A stretch of 64,000 bases of DNA from Hyalangium gracile (lineage in GTDB: Bacteria; Myxococcota; Myxococcia; Myxococcales; Myxococcaceae), in NCBI RefSeq assembly GCF_020103725.1, contig NZ_JAHXBG010000006.1:310001-374000 (forward strand), written 5' to 3'. This document shows, one piece after another, positions 43,411 to 52,461 of this stretch. A program made the position numbers and the translations under genes. Below the pieces are notes generated by a model that was not told the DNA's origin, ran no database searches, and saw only the letters and a program-made list of their open reading frames with translations. Position 1 is the stretch's first letter; each line of letters begins with the position of its first letter.

Positions 43411-45195
43411 GTGACCCCTTACACGGTGCTGCACCTCGCGCTCGCGGGAGCGTTCTGCGTTCTCGCGCTGCTGCACTTCGTGACGTGGATGGCGGTGAGG
43501 ACCCAGCGGGTTCAGCTCTGGCTCGCCTCGAGCTTCCTCGGGTTCGCGGTGCTGAGCCTCACCACCGGCCTCACCAGCGACGAAGCCAGCTCGATGATCT
43601 CCGACACTCGCCCCTGGCTCCTGCTGGGCGTGCTCCCGTCGGTCCCGCTGCCCTACACGCTGCTGCGGGCGGCCTGGTCGCTGCTGGACGTGCCGCTCAC
43701 GCTGTGGAGGCGCGTGATGCTGGGGGTGGCCCTCGTGCTGGGCGGGGTTCGCGTGCTGGATGTGTCCTGGTCCCTCTTCAGGCTGCCCGCGACGGGGATG
43801 ACCGCGGAGACGCTCTCGCAGACCACCGCGGGCCTGAGCCTGCCGCTGTTCTGGCTCCTGGCCACCTGCGTGACGGGGCTCTGGGCCGTGGAGGCGGTAC
43901 GGCTGCTGAGGCGCCGGGGCGCGATGGCCGTGGCGGTGCTCGGCGCGGCCCTGGTCGCGCTCGCGCTCCTGGGCCGTGAGCTCGCCATCGATCTGGGGTG
44001 GCTCCCGGGGCCCTCGCTCTTCGTGCTCGTGGGGCTGCCCTTCCTGATGCTCGCCTCCGCCTCGCTGGCCATCCTCACCGCGCGCTCCCTGCGAGGCGCG
44101 GACCTGGGCACCGGCATCCATCGCTACCGCCGGCTGCTCCAGCTCGGCCGGGGCGGCATGGGAGAAGTGTGGCTGGCGGTGCGGACCGGGCGCGCGGGGT
44201 TTCATCGGCTGGTGGTCCTCAAGCGGATGCTCGAGGACGAGCAGGAGGACCTGACCGTCCAGGTCCAGCGCTTCATCGGTGAGGCGCGGACCTCCGCGCG
44301 CCTGCATCACCCGAACATCGTCTCGGTCCACGATCTCGGGCAGATCGACGGCGCGTGGTTCATCGTCATGGAGTACCTGAGCGGTGTGAGCGTGTTCGAG
44401 CTCTTCCGGCGCGTCGCCCAGGGAGGCAGGCTGCCGCTCGAGGTGATCGTCGAGATCGGCCAGCAGGCCCTGCGCGGGCTGGCCTACGCGCACGAGCATG
44501 GCGTCATCCACCGCGACATCAGCGCGGACAACCTGTTCGTGTCCTTCGATGGCGTGGTGAAGGTGGTCGACTTCGGGATCGCCCACCGCTCCGGGGAAGC
44601 CCAGGAGCGCACCGCCCCGAGAGCCGCCGCGCCCGTCGACACGCGGCTCACGCAGGCAGGGCTCGTCATCGGAAAGGCCGCGTACATGCCTCCCGAGCGG
44701 CTCGAAGGGGCGGATGCGACCGTGTCCGGCGATCTCTTCGCGCTGGGCTGCGTGCTCCATGAGCTGCTGTTCGGCGAGCTTCCCGACGTGGCGACTCATG
44801 GCAACGCGCTGCCGAGCCTGGAACGTCGCGACGCGCCCGCCGCGTATCAGCTGCTCCGAGGAGTTCTCGAGACCGCGCTCCACCCACAGGCGGAGCAGCG
44901 CTTCGCCGACGCGAGGGCCTTCCTGCTTGGGCTCGAGCAGGTCCGGCATGCGCTACCGGCGGTCGAGCTCGCGACCTGGTTGCGCGAGAACTTCGCGGAC
45001 CGGTGGGCGCGCGAGCGGGCGCTGCTGGAGCTCAGCGATCCGACGCCCGAGGAGGTGGAAGCGCTGCGCACGGGCGAGCTGCCCAAGTCCCCCGCCGCGG
45101 CGGCGGAGACCACGCGGCTCGTCGCGCCGCGAGCCGCACCCGGGCCCGTGGCGGAGCAGGAGACGCAGCTCAAGCCGCGAGGCCAGCAGCGCTGA
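43411..45195 (+). CDS. Ser/Thr kinase with N-terminal seven-helix membrane domain
   Basis: 594 residues starting at GTG. Residues 1-225 form about seven hydrophobic helices (a sensor domain of unknown ligand). A cytoplasmic kinase covers 239-510: loop LGRGGMGEV, VVLKRM lysine, HRDISADN, DFGIA and a PPERLEG segment. In the catalytic loop the usual Lys after HRD-x is Ser, as in some active myxobacterial kinases. The C-terminal tail is Ala/Pro-rich. No kinase partner is adjacent. Serpentine membrane kinases like this are less common than single-pass ones. Confidence 0.9.
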   Translation: MTPYTVLHLALAGAFCVLALLHFVTWMAVRTQRVQLWLASSFLGFAVLSLTTGLTSDEASSMISDTRPWLLLGVLPSVPLPYTLLRAAWSLLDVPLTLWRRVMLGVALVLGGVRVLDVSWSLFRLPATGMTAETLSQTTAGLSLPLFWLLATCVTGLWAVEAVRLLRRRGAMAVAVLGAALVALALLGRELAIDLGWLPGPSLFVLVGLPFLMLASASLAILTARSLRGADLGTGIHRYRRLLQLGRGGMGEVWLAVRTGRAGFHRLVVLKRMLEDEQEDLTVQVQRFIGEARTSARLHHPNIVSVHDLGQIDGAWFIVMEYLSGVSVFELFRRVAQGGRLPLEVIVEIGQQALRGLAYAHEHGVIHRDISADNLFVSFDGVVKVVDFGIAHRSGEAQERTAPRAAAPVDTRLTQAGLVIGKAAYMPPERLEGADATVSGDLFALGCVLHELLFGELPDVATHGNALPSLERRDAPAAYQLLRGVLETALHPQAEQRFADARAFLLGLEQVRHALPAVELATWLRENFADRWARERALLELSDPTPEEVEALRTGELPKSPAAAAETTRLVAPRAAPGPVAEQETQLKPRGQQR

Positions 45196-45335
45196 GCGCC
45201 GCCGGCAGGCGCAGCCTCGCCACTAGAGAGCGGGGCAGGTGGGACCCAGGGGGCGTTCCGGCTCGAAGTGGAACACGAGCTGGTGCCCCCTTCCTCGTGG
45301 ACCGGGCCCCTGCCTGTCGGCCGGACTGGTTGCGA

Positions 45336-45358
45336 ACTGGTATGACAAGCATACCAGT
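45336..45358. repeat. Palindromic intergenic repeat, copy 2
   Basis: ACTGGTATG-ACAAG-CATACCAGT: perfect 9-bp arms with a 5-base centre. It shares ACTGGTATGACAAGC with the copies at 8260 and 63537. It sits 109 bp before the next gene on the plus strand; the rest of 45196-45444 shows nothing else I can identify. Confidence 0.6.
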
Positions 45359-45444
45359 CGGCGGAGTTCTCGCCCGACACGGACGAGTGGCACAGCCAGG
45401 AGCGAGGGGGCCTCAGGTGACGCAGTCCTCGTCATGCTCCTACA

Positions 45445-45894
45445 ATGAGCAGGGAGGGGGCCCGCGGCCCTCCGTCCGAGTGCGACATGGCCTGTGCTGT
45501 GATCTCGATACTGCTGGTCGCCACCGTGGTGGTGTGGCCGATGCTTCTCGACGGATACGAGAAGCAGCCCAGGTGGCGCTGGGGAGAGGGGGGCCGTGGG
45601 CAGCCCGTATCCCTTCGGAGCCGATGGATCATCGGCTCCTGTCTCGTGGCCCTCCCCCTGCTCCTCATCCCCGAGGTCAGGGAGCTGATTCCCGTGCGGC
45701 TGCGGTTGGCCCCCGTGCAGGGCCTCGTGGTGGTGTTCCTGATGCTCCTGCTGGCCGTATGGCTCGTCCAGCGGCTCCCGCTCATTCCCAGGCGGCGACG
45801 CCCTTCCTCGCTCAGCCGTGGCGAGCAGCGCCAGCTACGGCGGGAGAGGAAGGAGCAGCGGCTGCGCCGGGCCCAGGCGCGTCGGAACGGCTAA
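45445..45894 (+). CDS. Small membrane protein with basic tail
   Basis: 149 residues (a start at 45487, MACAVISILL, is equally possible; neither has a strong ribosome site). Three hydrophobic helices (about residues 16-34, 62-78 and 90-108) are followed by a very basic tail (RGEQRQLRRERKEQRLRRAQ). The tail is encoded by a 94-bp stretch repeated at 47.5 kb as an orphan. The gene is otherwise unrecognised. It lies just downstream of palindromic repeat copy 2. Confidence 0.55.
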   Translation: MSREGARGPPSECDMACAVISILLVATVVVWPMLLDGYEKQPRWRWGEGGRGQPVSLRSRWIIGSCLVALPLLLIPEVRELIPVRLRLAPVQGLVVVFLMLLLAVWLVQRLPLIPRRRRPSSLSRGEQRQLRRERKEQRLRRAQARRNG

Positions 45895-45895
45895 T
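45802..45895 (+). repeat. 94-bp repeat, copy A
   Basis: Encodes the basic tail and stop of the small membrane protein. It is 83 of 94 bases identical to copy B at 47492-47585, as counted by eye. The two are direct repeats flanking the 45896-47491 segment. Confidence 0.7.
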
Positions 45896-46468
45896 TCCGT
45901 ACCCTACGGGGAGGGGCCCCCGGTCATCCTCTATCCCACGCAGGAGAGGGAGCAGTGGGTCCGGGTGACGTTCGAGGCCTTTGATTCGCTCCGGGTGTGT
46001 CGCGGCGAGTATGTGCCCTATGAATATGAGGACGAGGAGTACTCCGGCGTGTTCCTCGTCGAGAACTCCGCGTGGCTCCAGGAGCGGCACGCCTACGAGG
46101 CGAAGCACTGCCGCCGCTCATGCGAGTTCGGCGGGGATGTGGACGAGATGCTGACGGACTTCAAGCTGTTCGCGCGAGGAGTGTGGTTCGAGGCGTCACG
46201 GAGGCGGTTCGTGCTCGGAGCCAGGCCCAAGGCGCACCCGCTGGCGGAGCTGCCGGAGTCCCGCACGACACAGCGCTTCACGGTGGCGGGAATCACCTGT
46301 CAGGTGCGGACCGATCCCCGTCCGCTGGAGGAACTCGTGAAGGGGGCACGGTACTGCTCGCAGCCGCTGTTCCACTTCGCGCTCGAGTTGGAGGGCCGGC
46401 CCAGGGTCTCCAGGAGCGTGGTCCTCCGGGAACGGGGCCCTGGGGCGCGGCCCGAGCCCTGGGGCTGA
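45818..46468 (+). CDS. Myxobacterial hypothetical protein, start uncertain
   Basis: Open frame of 216 residues. The first 27 are an out-of-frame reading of repeat copy A, so the true protein probably starts near VILYPTQEREQWVRV, although no good start codon is visible there. The body (EAFDSLRVCRGEYVPYEYED, DVDEMLTDFKLFARGVWFE, FTVAGITCQVRTDP, ARYCSQPLFHFALELEG) matches a family I recall as recurrent in Myxococcales with no known function. The N-terminus may have been lost to the repeat. Confidence 0.6.
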   Translation: MASSASYGGRGRSSGCAGPRRVGTANSVPYGEGPPVILYPTQEREQWVRVTFEAFDSLRVCRGEYVPYEYEDEEYSGVFLVENSAWLQERHAYEAKHCRRSCEFGGDVDEMLTDFKLFARGVWFEASRRRFVLGARPKAHPLAELPESRTTQRFTVAGITCQVRTDPRPLEELVKGARYCSQPLFHFALELEGRPRVSRSVVLRERGPGARPEPWG

Positions 46469-46527
46469 GCTTCCTCGGGCTGTGGCGGAACCGGCTCGAA
46501 TCAGCTACGCCTGCCAGCGGCCAACCC

Positions 46528-47460
46528 ATGCCCAACCCTCCTATCGTCCTTGCTGGTGCCACGGGTGATCTCGGCGGACGCATCGCGCGCGAATTGACCC
46601 AACGCGGTGCCTCCGTTCGGGCGCTCGTGCGTCCAGGAACCCCCGCCGAGCGGACCGAGGCGCTGCGAAAGCACGGCGTCTCGATCTCCGAGGTGAACCT
46701 CGCCGATGCGACCAGTGTCGCTCGCGCCTGCGAAGGCGCCCCGTGTGTCGTCTCCGCGCTCTCCGGACTGCGCGAGGTGATCATCGATGCCCAGGGCGTG
46801 CTGCTCGAGGGCGCCGTCAAGGCCGGGGTGCCGCGCTTCATTCCCTCCGACTTCTCGATCGACTTCACCCGGCTGCCTGCTGGCTCGAACCGCAACCTCG
46901 ACCTGCGCCGGGAGTTTCATACGCGGCTGGAGCGCGCGCCCATCGCGGCCACGTCCATCTTCAACGGGATGTTCACGGATCTGCTCGTCGGTCCCGCGCC
47001 GATGATCCTCTTCCGGTTCCACCGGGTGCTGTTCTGGGGGAGCGCGGAGCAGCGGCTGCCCTTCACGACCATCCAGGACACCGCGGCGTTCACGGCGCTG
47101 GCCGCGATGGACTCCCAGACGCCCCGTGTGCTGCGCGTCGCGGGCGATGTGCTCGATGCGCGGGGGCTGGCCGCGGTGGCGACCGAGGTGACCGGCGAGC
47201 GCTTCCAGCCGCTGCGAGCCGGAGGGCTCGGGCGCCTGGGTGCGATGATCCGTGTGATGCGCATCCTCGGCCCTGGGCGCCACGGCGTGTTTCCGCCGTG
47301 GCAGGGGATGCAGTACATGCACAACATGTTCAGCGGCCTTGCTCCCATCGAGCCGCTGGACAACGAGCGCTATCCCGGTCTGCGCTGGACCTCCGTCCGC
47401 GACGTGCTCGCCGAGAACGAGCCGAGGCGGCGCAGGGCAGGGGGGAAGGCTCGAGCGTAG
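46528..47460 (+). CDS. NmrA-like NAD(P)-binding protein
   Basis: 310 residues with the Rossmann motif VLAGATGDLGGRIARELTQR, the SALSGLREV segment and an FIPSDFSIDFTRLP stretch typical of isoflavone-reductase/NmrA relatives. These act as reductases or redox-sensing regulators, not usually as classic dehydrogenases, and the catalytic Tyr is not obvious. Substrate unknown. It lies between the two copies of the 94-bp repeat, so it may have moved with them. Confidence 0.82.
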   Translation: MPNPPIVLAGATGDLGGRIARELTQRGASVRALVRPGTPAERTEALRKHGVSISEVNLADATSVARACEGAPCVVSALSGLREVIIDAQGVLLEGAVKAGVPRFIPSDFSIDFTRLPAGSNRNLDLRREFHTRLERAPIAATSIFNGMFTDLLVGPAPMILFRFHRVLFWGSAEQRLPFTTIQDTAAFTALAAMDSQTPRVLRVAGDVLDARGLAAVATEVTGERFQPLRAGGLGRLGAMIRVMRILGPGRHGVFPPWQGMQYMHNMFSGLAPIEPLDNERYPGLRWTSVRDVLAENEPRRRRAGGKARA

Positions 47461-47491
47461 TGCGCCCGAGGTGCCGACGCCGGGCCTGGTG

Positions 47492-47585
47492 CCTTCCTCT
47501 CTCAGCAGTGGCGAGCGGCGCCAACCGCGACGGGAGAGGAAGCAGCAGCGGCTGCGCCGGACCCAGTCGCGCCGGAACGGCTAAT
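47492..47585 (+). repeat. 94-bp repeat, copy B
   Basis: Second copy of the 94-bp repeat, reading SSGERRQPRRERKQQRLRR then a stop. It has no upstream membrane gene, so it is the orphan tail of a lost paralog. Confidence 0.65.
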
Positions 47586-47591
47586 CCGGGC

Positions 47592-47783
47592 TCACCGGTT
47601 CACATGGCCGTCGTAGAGGTTGATGTCGATGTGCTCCGCCGTGATGTCGCCGTCGAAGTGCGTGTAGCGGATTGGCGCGTGTCGTCGGACGTGTTGGCGC
47701 ATGAGGCAATGGTCGTGACGGCCGTGAGACATCGGGCTCGCTCGAGTGCTGCTCTCCGCACACTCAGGCGGCCGGAGCGTCAC
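47592..47783 (-). pseudogene. Possible BON-domain remnant
   Basis: A 63-codon minus-strand frame whose end (DGDITAEHIDINLYDGHVNR) and the preceding HGRHDHCLMRQHVRR piece recall the first strands of BON-domain lipid-binding proteins with much of the domain missing. It could equally be chance. The flanking 47784-47829 carries nothing clear. Confidence 0.25.
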
Positions 47784-47829
47784 GTGGAGAGGAGGGAATC
47801 ATCTCCCATCGGGCAGGATCCGCGCCGCT

Positions 47830-49164
47830 ATGGATGCCATCACTTCCTGCCGCTCCTTCCTGCGTGCCATGCCGTGGGGCATGGCTGCGCTGCTTGCACC
47901 GCTCGCCCAGGCCTGGCCAGGCGAGGAGGCGCCCACGGCGGCTTCCCAGCCGGCGCAGCCCGCCGAGTCCCCGCCGCCGCCCGCTTCCGACAGTCCAGCG
48001 ACGAGGATTCGCTGGCGGCCCGGCAAGGGCTTGGAGATCAACAGCGAGGATGAGCGCTTCCGGCTGGTGACGCGGCTGCGCGGGCAGTTCCTCTACCAGG
48101 CGGAGGACACGCCCGCGGAGGACGAGGGGCGTACGTTCGAGCACGGCTTCATGCTCCGCCGCGCCCGGGTGGCCTTCTCCGGCTTCATGTTCGGGGAGCA
48201 CAACACGTTCAAGCTGGAGCTGGCCTTCTCGCCGAGAGACATTGGCTTCACGGACCTGTCGGGCGACGAGAGTCCGCCCCAGACGAACCGCGACAACGTC
48301 GCGACGCTGTCGCCGCTGCTCGAGCTGTACATGGAGTTCGACCACCTGCGCGACCTGACGCTCCGGGTGGGGCAGTACAAGGTGCCCTTCAACCGCCAGC
48401 GGGTCATCTCATCGGGGGACCTGATGCTCGTGGATCGCTCCATCGTGAACAGCGAGTTCAACCTGGACCGGGACATTGGAGTGGACCTGCGCTCCGAGGA
48501 CCTCTTCGGTCTGGGGCTGCTCCGGTACTACGCGGGCGTCTTCATTGGAGGAGGGCACAGCTACAACGCCATCGCGGCGCCGGGGCTGATGGCGCTGGCC
48601 CGGGTGGAGGTGCTCCCCTTCGGAAGCTTCGAGGACTACAGCGAGGCGGACCTGAAGCGCTCCGAGAAGCCGGGCCTGTCGCTCGGAGCGGCCTTCGCGC
48701 ACCTGGAGAAGGCCCGTGCCACGCGGGGCATTCTCGGACGCGCTCCGCGAGACGACGGGACGACCGACTACGACGTGTTCACCGTGGATGCGATGTTCAA
48801 ATGGCGGGGGTTCTCCGCCCAGTCGGAGTTCAGCTCCCGCCGTGGCAGCCGCAACGCGGGGGATGCGGTGGATGACGAAGGAGCCCCGGTGCCCACCGAG
48901 GCCGCGCGCAACGGCTACGGCTGGTTCCTCCAGGCGGGCTACCTGCTCCCGAGGATCGACCTGGAGTTCTCGGCCCGCTATTCCCTCGTTCGGGGCAGCG
49001 GCGACGACACCAGCCTCTCCCACGCGAACGAGGCCGGCGTGGGCGTGAGCTACTACTTCCACGAGCACTCCTTCAAGCTGCAGGGCGACGTGTTCCGGAT
49101 CTGGGAGCCGGGCTCGGGCGAGCGCGACAATCAGTTCCGCGTCCAGCTGCAGACCGCGTTCTGA
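47830..49164 (+). CDS. Phosphate-selective-type porin (OprO/OprP family)
   Basis: 444 residues with a signal peptide and Pro-rich linker. The body is rich in alternating strands such as FRLVTRLRGQFLYQAED, the conserved RRARVAFSGFMFGEHNTFKL and LRVGQYKVPFNRQR, and it ends in a terminal Phe (QLQTAF), the outer-membrane insertion signal. Its trimeric barrel likely passes anions. The start at 47830 was chosen for its signal peptide. Confidence 0.88.
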   Translation: MDAITSCRSFLRAMPWGMAALLAPLAQAWPGEEAPTAASQPAQPAESPPPPASDSPATRIRWRPGKGLEINSEDERFRLVTRLRGQFLYQAEDTPAEDEGRTFEHGFMLRRARVAFSGFMFGEHNTFKLELAFSPRDIGFTDLSGDESPPQTNRDNVATLSPLLELYMEFDHLRDLTLRVGQYKVPFNRQRVISSGDLMLVDRSIVNSEFNLDRDIGVDLRSEDLFGLGLLRYYAGVFIGGGHSYNAIAAPGLMALARVEVLPFGSFEDYSEADLKRSEKPGLSLGAAFAHLEKARATRGILGRAPRDDGTTDYDVFTVDAMFKWRGFSAQSEFSSRRGSRNAGDAVDDEGAPVPTEAARNGYGWFLQAGYLLPRIDLEFSARYSLVRGSGDDTSLSHANEAGVGVSYYFHEHSFKLQGDVFRIWEPGSGERDNQFRVQLQTAF

Positions 49165-49208
49165 CCCCGTGTCTTGACTCGGTACGCCATTTCACAGAGG
49201 GTCCTGGC

Positions 49209-49856
49209 ATGCGGATCAAGAAGCCCTACTCCGAGGAAGACAGGAAGATCACGGAGAAGATCTACACCTACTGCCTGATGGAGAACCTGGATGACTTGTG
49301 GGTGGAGGAAGATCAGCACGAGAACTTCAAGATGCTTCTGGAGATAGAAGGCCTCGCGCGTCATCCCTTGAAGGGCGCGTCGGTGCTGGACGTGGGCTGT
49401 GGCACGGGGGATCTCGTCGCGGTGCTCGAGCCGTACGAGGTGGGCGAGTACCTGGGGATCGACATCGTCGAGCCTTCCATCGGGCTCGCTCGTGTGAAGC
49501 ATCCCCATCGCGTGTTCGAGCGAGCGGACTTCCTCGCGGTGGAGCTGAAGCAGAAGTACGACTTCGTCTTCGGGTCAGGGACGCTCGCCCTGAGGCTTGA
49601 AACGGATAACCACGTCATCATGGAGGCCTTGATCGACAAGATGTGGGAGGCAGCTCGCGTTGGCGTGGCATTCAACTTCCTGGTGCCGAAGCATGAGGGA
49701 CAGACGGATGACTCGCTCTTTCTCTATGACCTGGACAGAGTCTTGTCGTTCTGCGGAAAGGTGACAGCCGGGGCACGGATGGAGCACCGGATGAACCATG
49801 CCGGGCCTGAAGGGCTGTTCCAGCAGGCTCACGTCTATCTTTACGGCAAGTCCTGA
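49209..49856 (+). CDS. Class I SAM-dependent methyltransferase
   Basis: 215 residues: motif I VLDVGCGTGDLVAVLEPYE, acidic SAM ligand in YLGIDIVEPS, motif IV-like DFVFGSGTLAL and C-terminal strand VAFNFLVPKHE. It is cytoplasmic, with no clue to the substrate and no partner nearby. The preceding porin ends 44 bp upstream, so co-transcription is possible. Base composition is a little more AT-rich than in neighbours. Confidence 0.88.
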   Translation: MRIKKPYSEEDRKITEKIYTYCLMENLDDLWVEEDQHENFKMLLEIEGLARHPLKGASVLDVGCGTGDLVAVLEPYEVGEYLGIDIVEPSIGLARVKHPHRVFERADFLAVELKQKYDFVFGSGTLALRLETDNHVIMEALIDKMWEAARVGVAFNFLVPKHEGQTDDSLFLYDLDRVLSFCGKVTAGARMEHRMNHAGPEGLFQQAHVYLYGKS

Positions 49857-50078
49857 GCGCATCACGCCCACGAGGCGAAGCATCGCCAGGGGCGGACCGA
49901 TGAACGTGTGGGGCCCGGGGGCCACAGGGTGTGGGGTGGGCCCTCCTTGATTCCACGCGCAGGGTGCGCCTCATGGGCCATGTTCCCAGGAGCGCCCGCG
50001 CAAACGCCCCATGGCATGTGACTTGCCTTGGGGTCGCACCTGCTTCCGTGCCGTTCAGCGCCTTCCAGGGAGTGGTGC

Positions 50079-51557
50079 ATGCCCGCAGTCAGTCCTCGCC
50101 GACGTTCATCCTCTTGGGTCCTCATCCTGTCGCTCTCCGTCGCGGGAGTGCTCGCTGGCTGCGGGTCGTCGGAGCCACCCGATGAGACTCCTTCACCCGA
50201 CGCGGGGAGTCCTCCAACCGACGGGGGGATTCCAACCGACGGGGGAGCTCCAACCGACGGCGGGTATCCACCCCCACCGCCCCCTCCGTTCACCTGGGGC
50301 ACTGGCACGGACACCGGCACGCTCTCGGGCAACGTGTGGACCCCTGGGCGTGACGCGACAGGGCTCGTGAACGAGGTGTCGTGGGCCATCGTCCCCAAGG
50401 GGCGGTGGATCGAGGTGGCTGGCACGCCGCTCACCTCGCTCGATGCGGCGATCAAGGCGGCGATCCCTGGCTTCCGGGACCTCGGTTCCCTGGGGCTGGC
50501 CGGCGTCATCAACGCCTACTCCGGCGTGGGGGTCGACGCGCCTCGCGCCCGCTGGTGGGCCTTCGGCGGCGGGCACAACGACAGCACCAACAACGGCCTC
50601 TACCGCTTCGACATGGCGACGATGCGCTGGAGCATCGAGCAGCTCCCCGACAACCCGGCGAACTGGGCGGGAGTCCCCTGGGGGATCACCTACAGCTCCT
50701 ACCCGCCCGCCATGGACTACGCCAAGGCCCACCCGGACAGCGACGTCTTCTCCGATGAGTTCTTCGATCCGGCCCGGCCCGCCGCGTCCACCGGCCACCC
50801 GGTGGCTCGCCACACGTACAACGGCATCGTCTACAACCCGGACCTCCAGGAGGTGGCCTTTGGCATCCGGCGGATGTGGCGCTACAGCCTGGTCACCCAC
50901 TCCTGGAAACGCCACAACCCCTTCAACACTCCGGGAGCCACCTACAGCGGGGAGACCGGTTACGGCGGCGCGCTGGGCTGGACGTTCTGGGACGAGGTGA
51001 ACCACCGTTATCTGTTTGGTCCCACGGAGAACTACAACTATTCGAGGTGGTGGTCCTTCGACACCGACGACCAGACCTGGAACTGGGAGGTGATCACTCC
51101 CCCCGCCTGGTCCTTCGCCCAGATGGTCCGGGTCGGTCGCAAGCTGGTGAGTTTCCCCTATCCGGATCCGAGGCACGTGTCCTTCCCTCCGAGGCTGGTC
51201 ACGTACGACATGGACACGACGAAGTGGGAGTACCTTCTCCTGGGGAGCACCCTCGAGGAGTCACGCATCAACAAGAGCGATGACTTCGAGGGGATGATCT
51301 TCACCTACGTCCCGTCGCTCCAGCGCTACATCGCCGCGTTCCCGTATGACCGCGATGGGGATGGCACGTTCGAGTACCGGACCTTCAAGATCGACCTGAG
51401 CGACCTCAAGCTCATCGAGGCTCCGGAGTACGAGGCCGGCGCCTTCGGCGGGTGGCACAACCTCGTCAAGAACCGCTTCTTCTACCTGGCCACGCACGAC
51501 GCTCTCGTCTACGTGCGCAAGGGAGAAGAGAACCTGCGCGTCTTCCGGCTCCCCTGA
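50079..51557 (+). CDS. Surface lipoprotein with kelch/galactose-oxidase-like body
   Basis: 492 residues with AGGGAG six bases before the start, lipobox VLAGC, then a Pro/Asp/Gly linker containing PTDGG three times (DNA period about 21-24 bp at 50210-50275). The remaining 400 residues have repeated strand motifs ending in Trp-rich turns (RWWAFGGGHNDSTNN, WKRHNPFNTPG, YNYSRWWSFDTDDQTWNWE), like a beta-propeller. It is probably on the cell surface, possibly sugar-binding; the galactose-oxidase-like copper site is not evident. Confidence 0.78.
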   Translation: MPAVSPRRRSSSWVLILSLSVAGVLAGCGSSEPPDETPSPDAGSPPTDGGIPTDGGAPTDGGYPPPPPPPFTWGTGTDTGTLSGNVWTPGRDATGLVNEVSWAIVPKGRWIEVAGTPLTSLDAAIKAAIPGFRDLGSLGLAGVINAYSGVGVDAPRARWWAFGGGHNDSTNNGLYRFDMATMRWSIEQLPDNPANWAGVPWGITYSSYPPAMDYAKAHPDSDVFSDEFFDPARPAASTGHPVARHTYNGIVYNPDLQEVAFGIRRMWRYSLVTHSWKRHNPFNTPGATYSGETGYGGALGWTFWDEVNHRYLFGPTENYNYSRWWSFDTDDQTWNWEVITPPAWSFAQMVRVGRKLVSFPYPDPRHVSFPPRLVTYDMDTTKWEYLLLGSTLEESRINKSDDFEGMIFTYVPSLQRYIAAFPYDRDGDGTFEYRTFKIDLSDLKLIEAPEYEAGAFGGWHNLVKNRFFYLATHDALVYVRKGEENLRVFRLP

Positions 51558-51579
51558 GCGCCCGCGGCGCGCGAGGAGC

Positions 51580-52233
51580 CTACCTGGCGCGCCGAATCAT
51601 CTCGTAGGCGGCATTGATGGTCCGCGTCTCCTCCTCGGCCACCTCCTTGAGCTTCTTGCCAAGGTTCGCCACCCGGTCAGGGTGGTACTCCAACGCCCGC
51701 GTCTTCCAGGCGGTGCGGACATCCTGGCTCGAGGCGTCCGGACCCACTCCCAGCACGTCGTACGGATTGAGCCTGGCGGGGGAGGTGGGCAAGCCGGGTG
51801 CTTGCCTGCCACTGCCGCCACGGGCGTTGTCCGCCAGCGTCTTCAGCCGCTTGACGAACTCCTGGCGGAGCCGCTGCTTACGCTCGTCGGCCCGGGCGCG
51901 AACCATGAGCCGGCTCAGGGTGTCCACCAGAGGACCCTCACCCGTGCTGTCCGGGTGGGACTCGCGCCACACGGCCCGCGCGCCCTTGAAGATGACCGGC
52001 TCGTCCGGGCCCAGCTGCTCGGCCCAGGCCCCACTGAGCCGCTCCAGACAGGTCTGGAGCGCCCACGGAGAGGCCACCGCCATTCCGATGCTCTCGCCCA
52101 CGTACTGGATGCAGCTGACCAACTCCCGCGGAAACACCGAGGCGGCCTTGCCAGGGTGCACCACGCACAGGTGGGACCTCTCGAGGAACCACCTCAGGGC
52201 TGCTGTACTCTCACAGTAGATGATGGCGGCCAT
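51580..52233 (-). CDS. J-domain protein
   Basis: 217 residues from MAAIIYCES. The C-terminal 60 residues are a DnaJ J domain (NPYDVLGVGPDASSQDVRTA, then the essential HPD in LEYHPDRV). The N-terminal about 130 residues are unrecognised and may choose clients for DnaK. Such C-terminal-J layouts (cf. TerB/DjlA relatives) recruit Hsp70 to a specific target. An AT-rich stretch at about 52370-52400 is upstream on the opposite strand. Confidence 0.88.
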   Translation of the reverse strand: MAAIIYCESTAALRWFLERSHLCVVHPGKAASVFPRELVSCIQYVGESIGMAVASPWALQTCLERLSGAWAEQLGPDEPVIFKGARAVWRESHPDSTGEGPLVDTLSRLMVRARADERKQRLRQEFVKRLKTLADNARGGSGRQAPGLPTSPARLNPYDVLGVGPDASSQDVRTAWKTRALEYHPDRVANLGKKLKEVAEEETRTINAAYEMIRRAR

Positions 52234-52461
52234 GGGCGGTGGACCGTGGGAGACCTGTGCTACAGGGCACAACAGCCCTGTGGCGCGATTAGACTTGCGC
52301 GGCGGAGCGCGTCAAGAAACTGGCCGCCTGCCTCACATGGGGGAGCCCCGGTAGGCCCCCCTGTTTTCCACCTCACGAAAAAATTCTTCGTCCATTTCCG
52401 GGTCCCCGAGCATTTGAGGACATGAGTCACCGCAAGGGTGCGGGTGGAGGGGGCATTCGAG

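Noticed and set aside
45818..45900. True N-terminus of the hypothetical protein at 45818
   Set aside because: These residues come from reading the 94-bp repeat out of frame; the start is left as uncertain.
52438..52461. Upstream in-frame ATG of the FG-GAP lipoprotein
   Set aside because: It adds residues before the signal; the ATG at 52462 gives a better lipoprotein signal.
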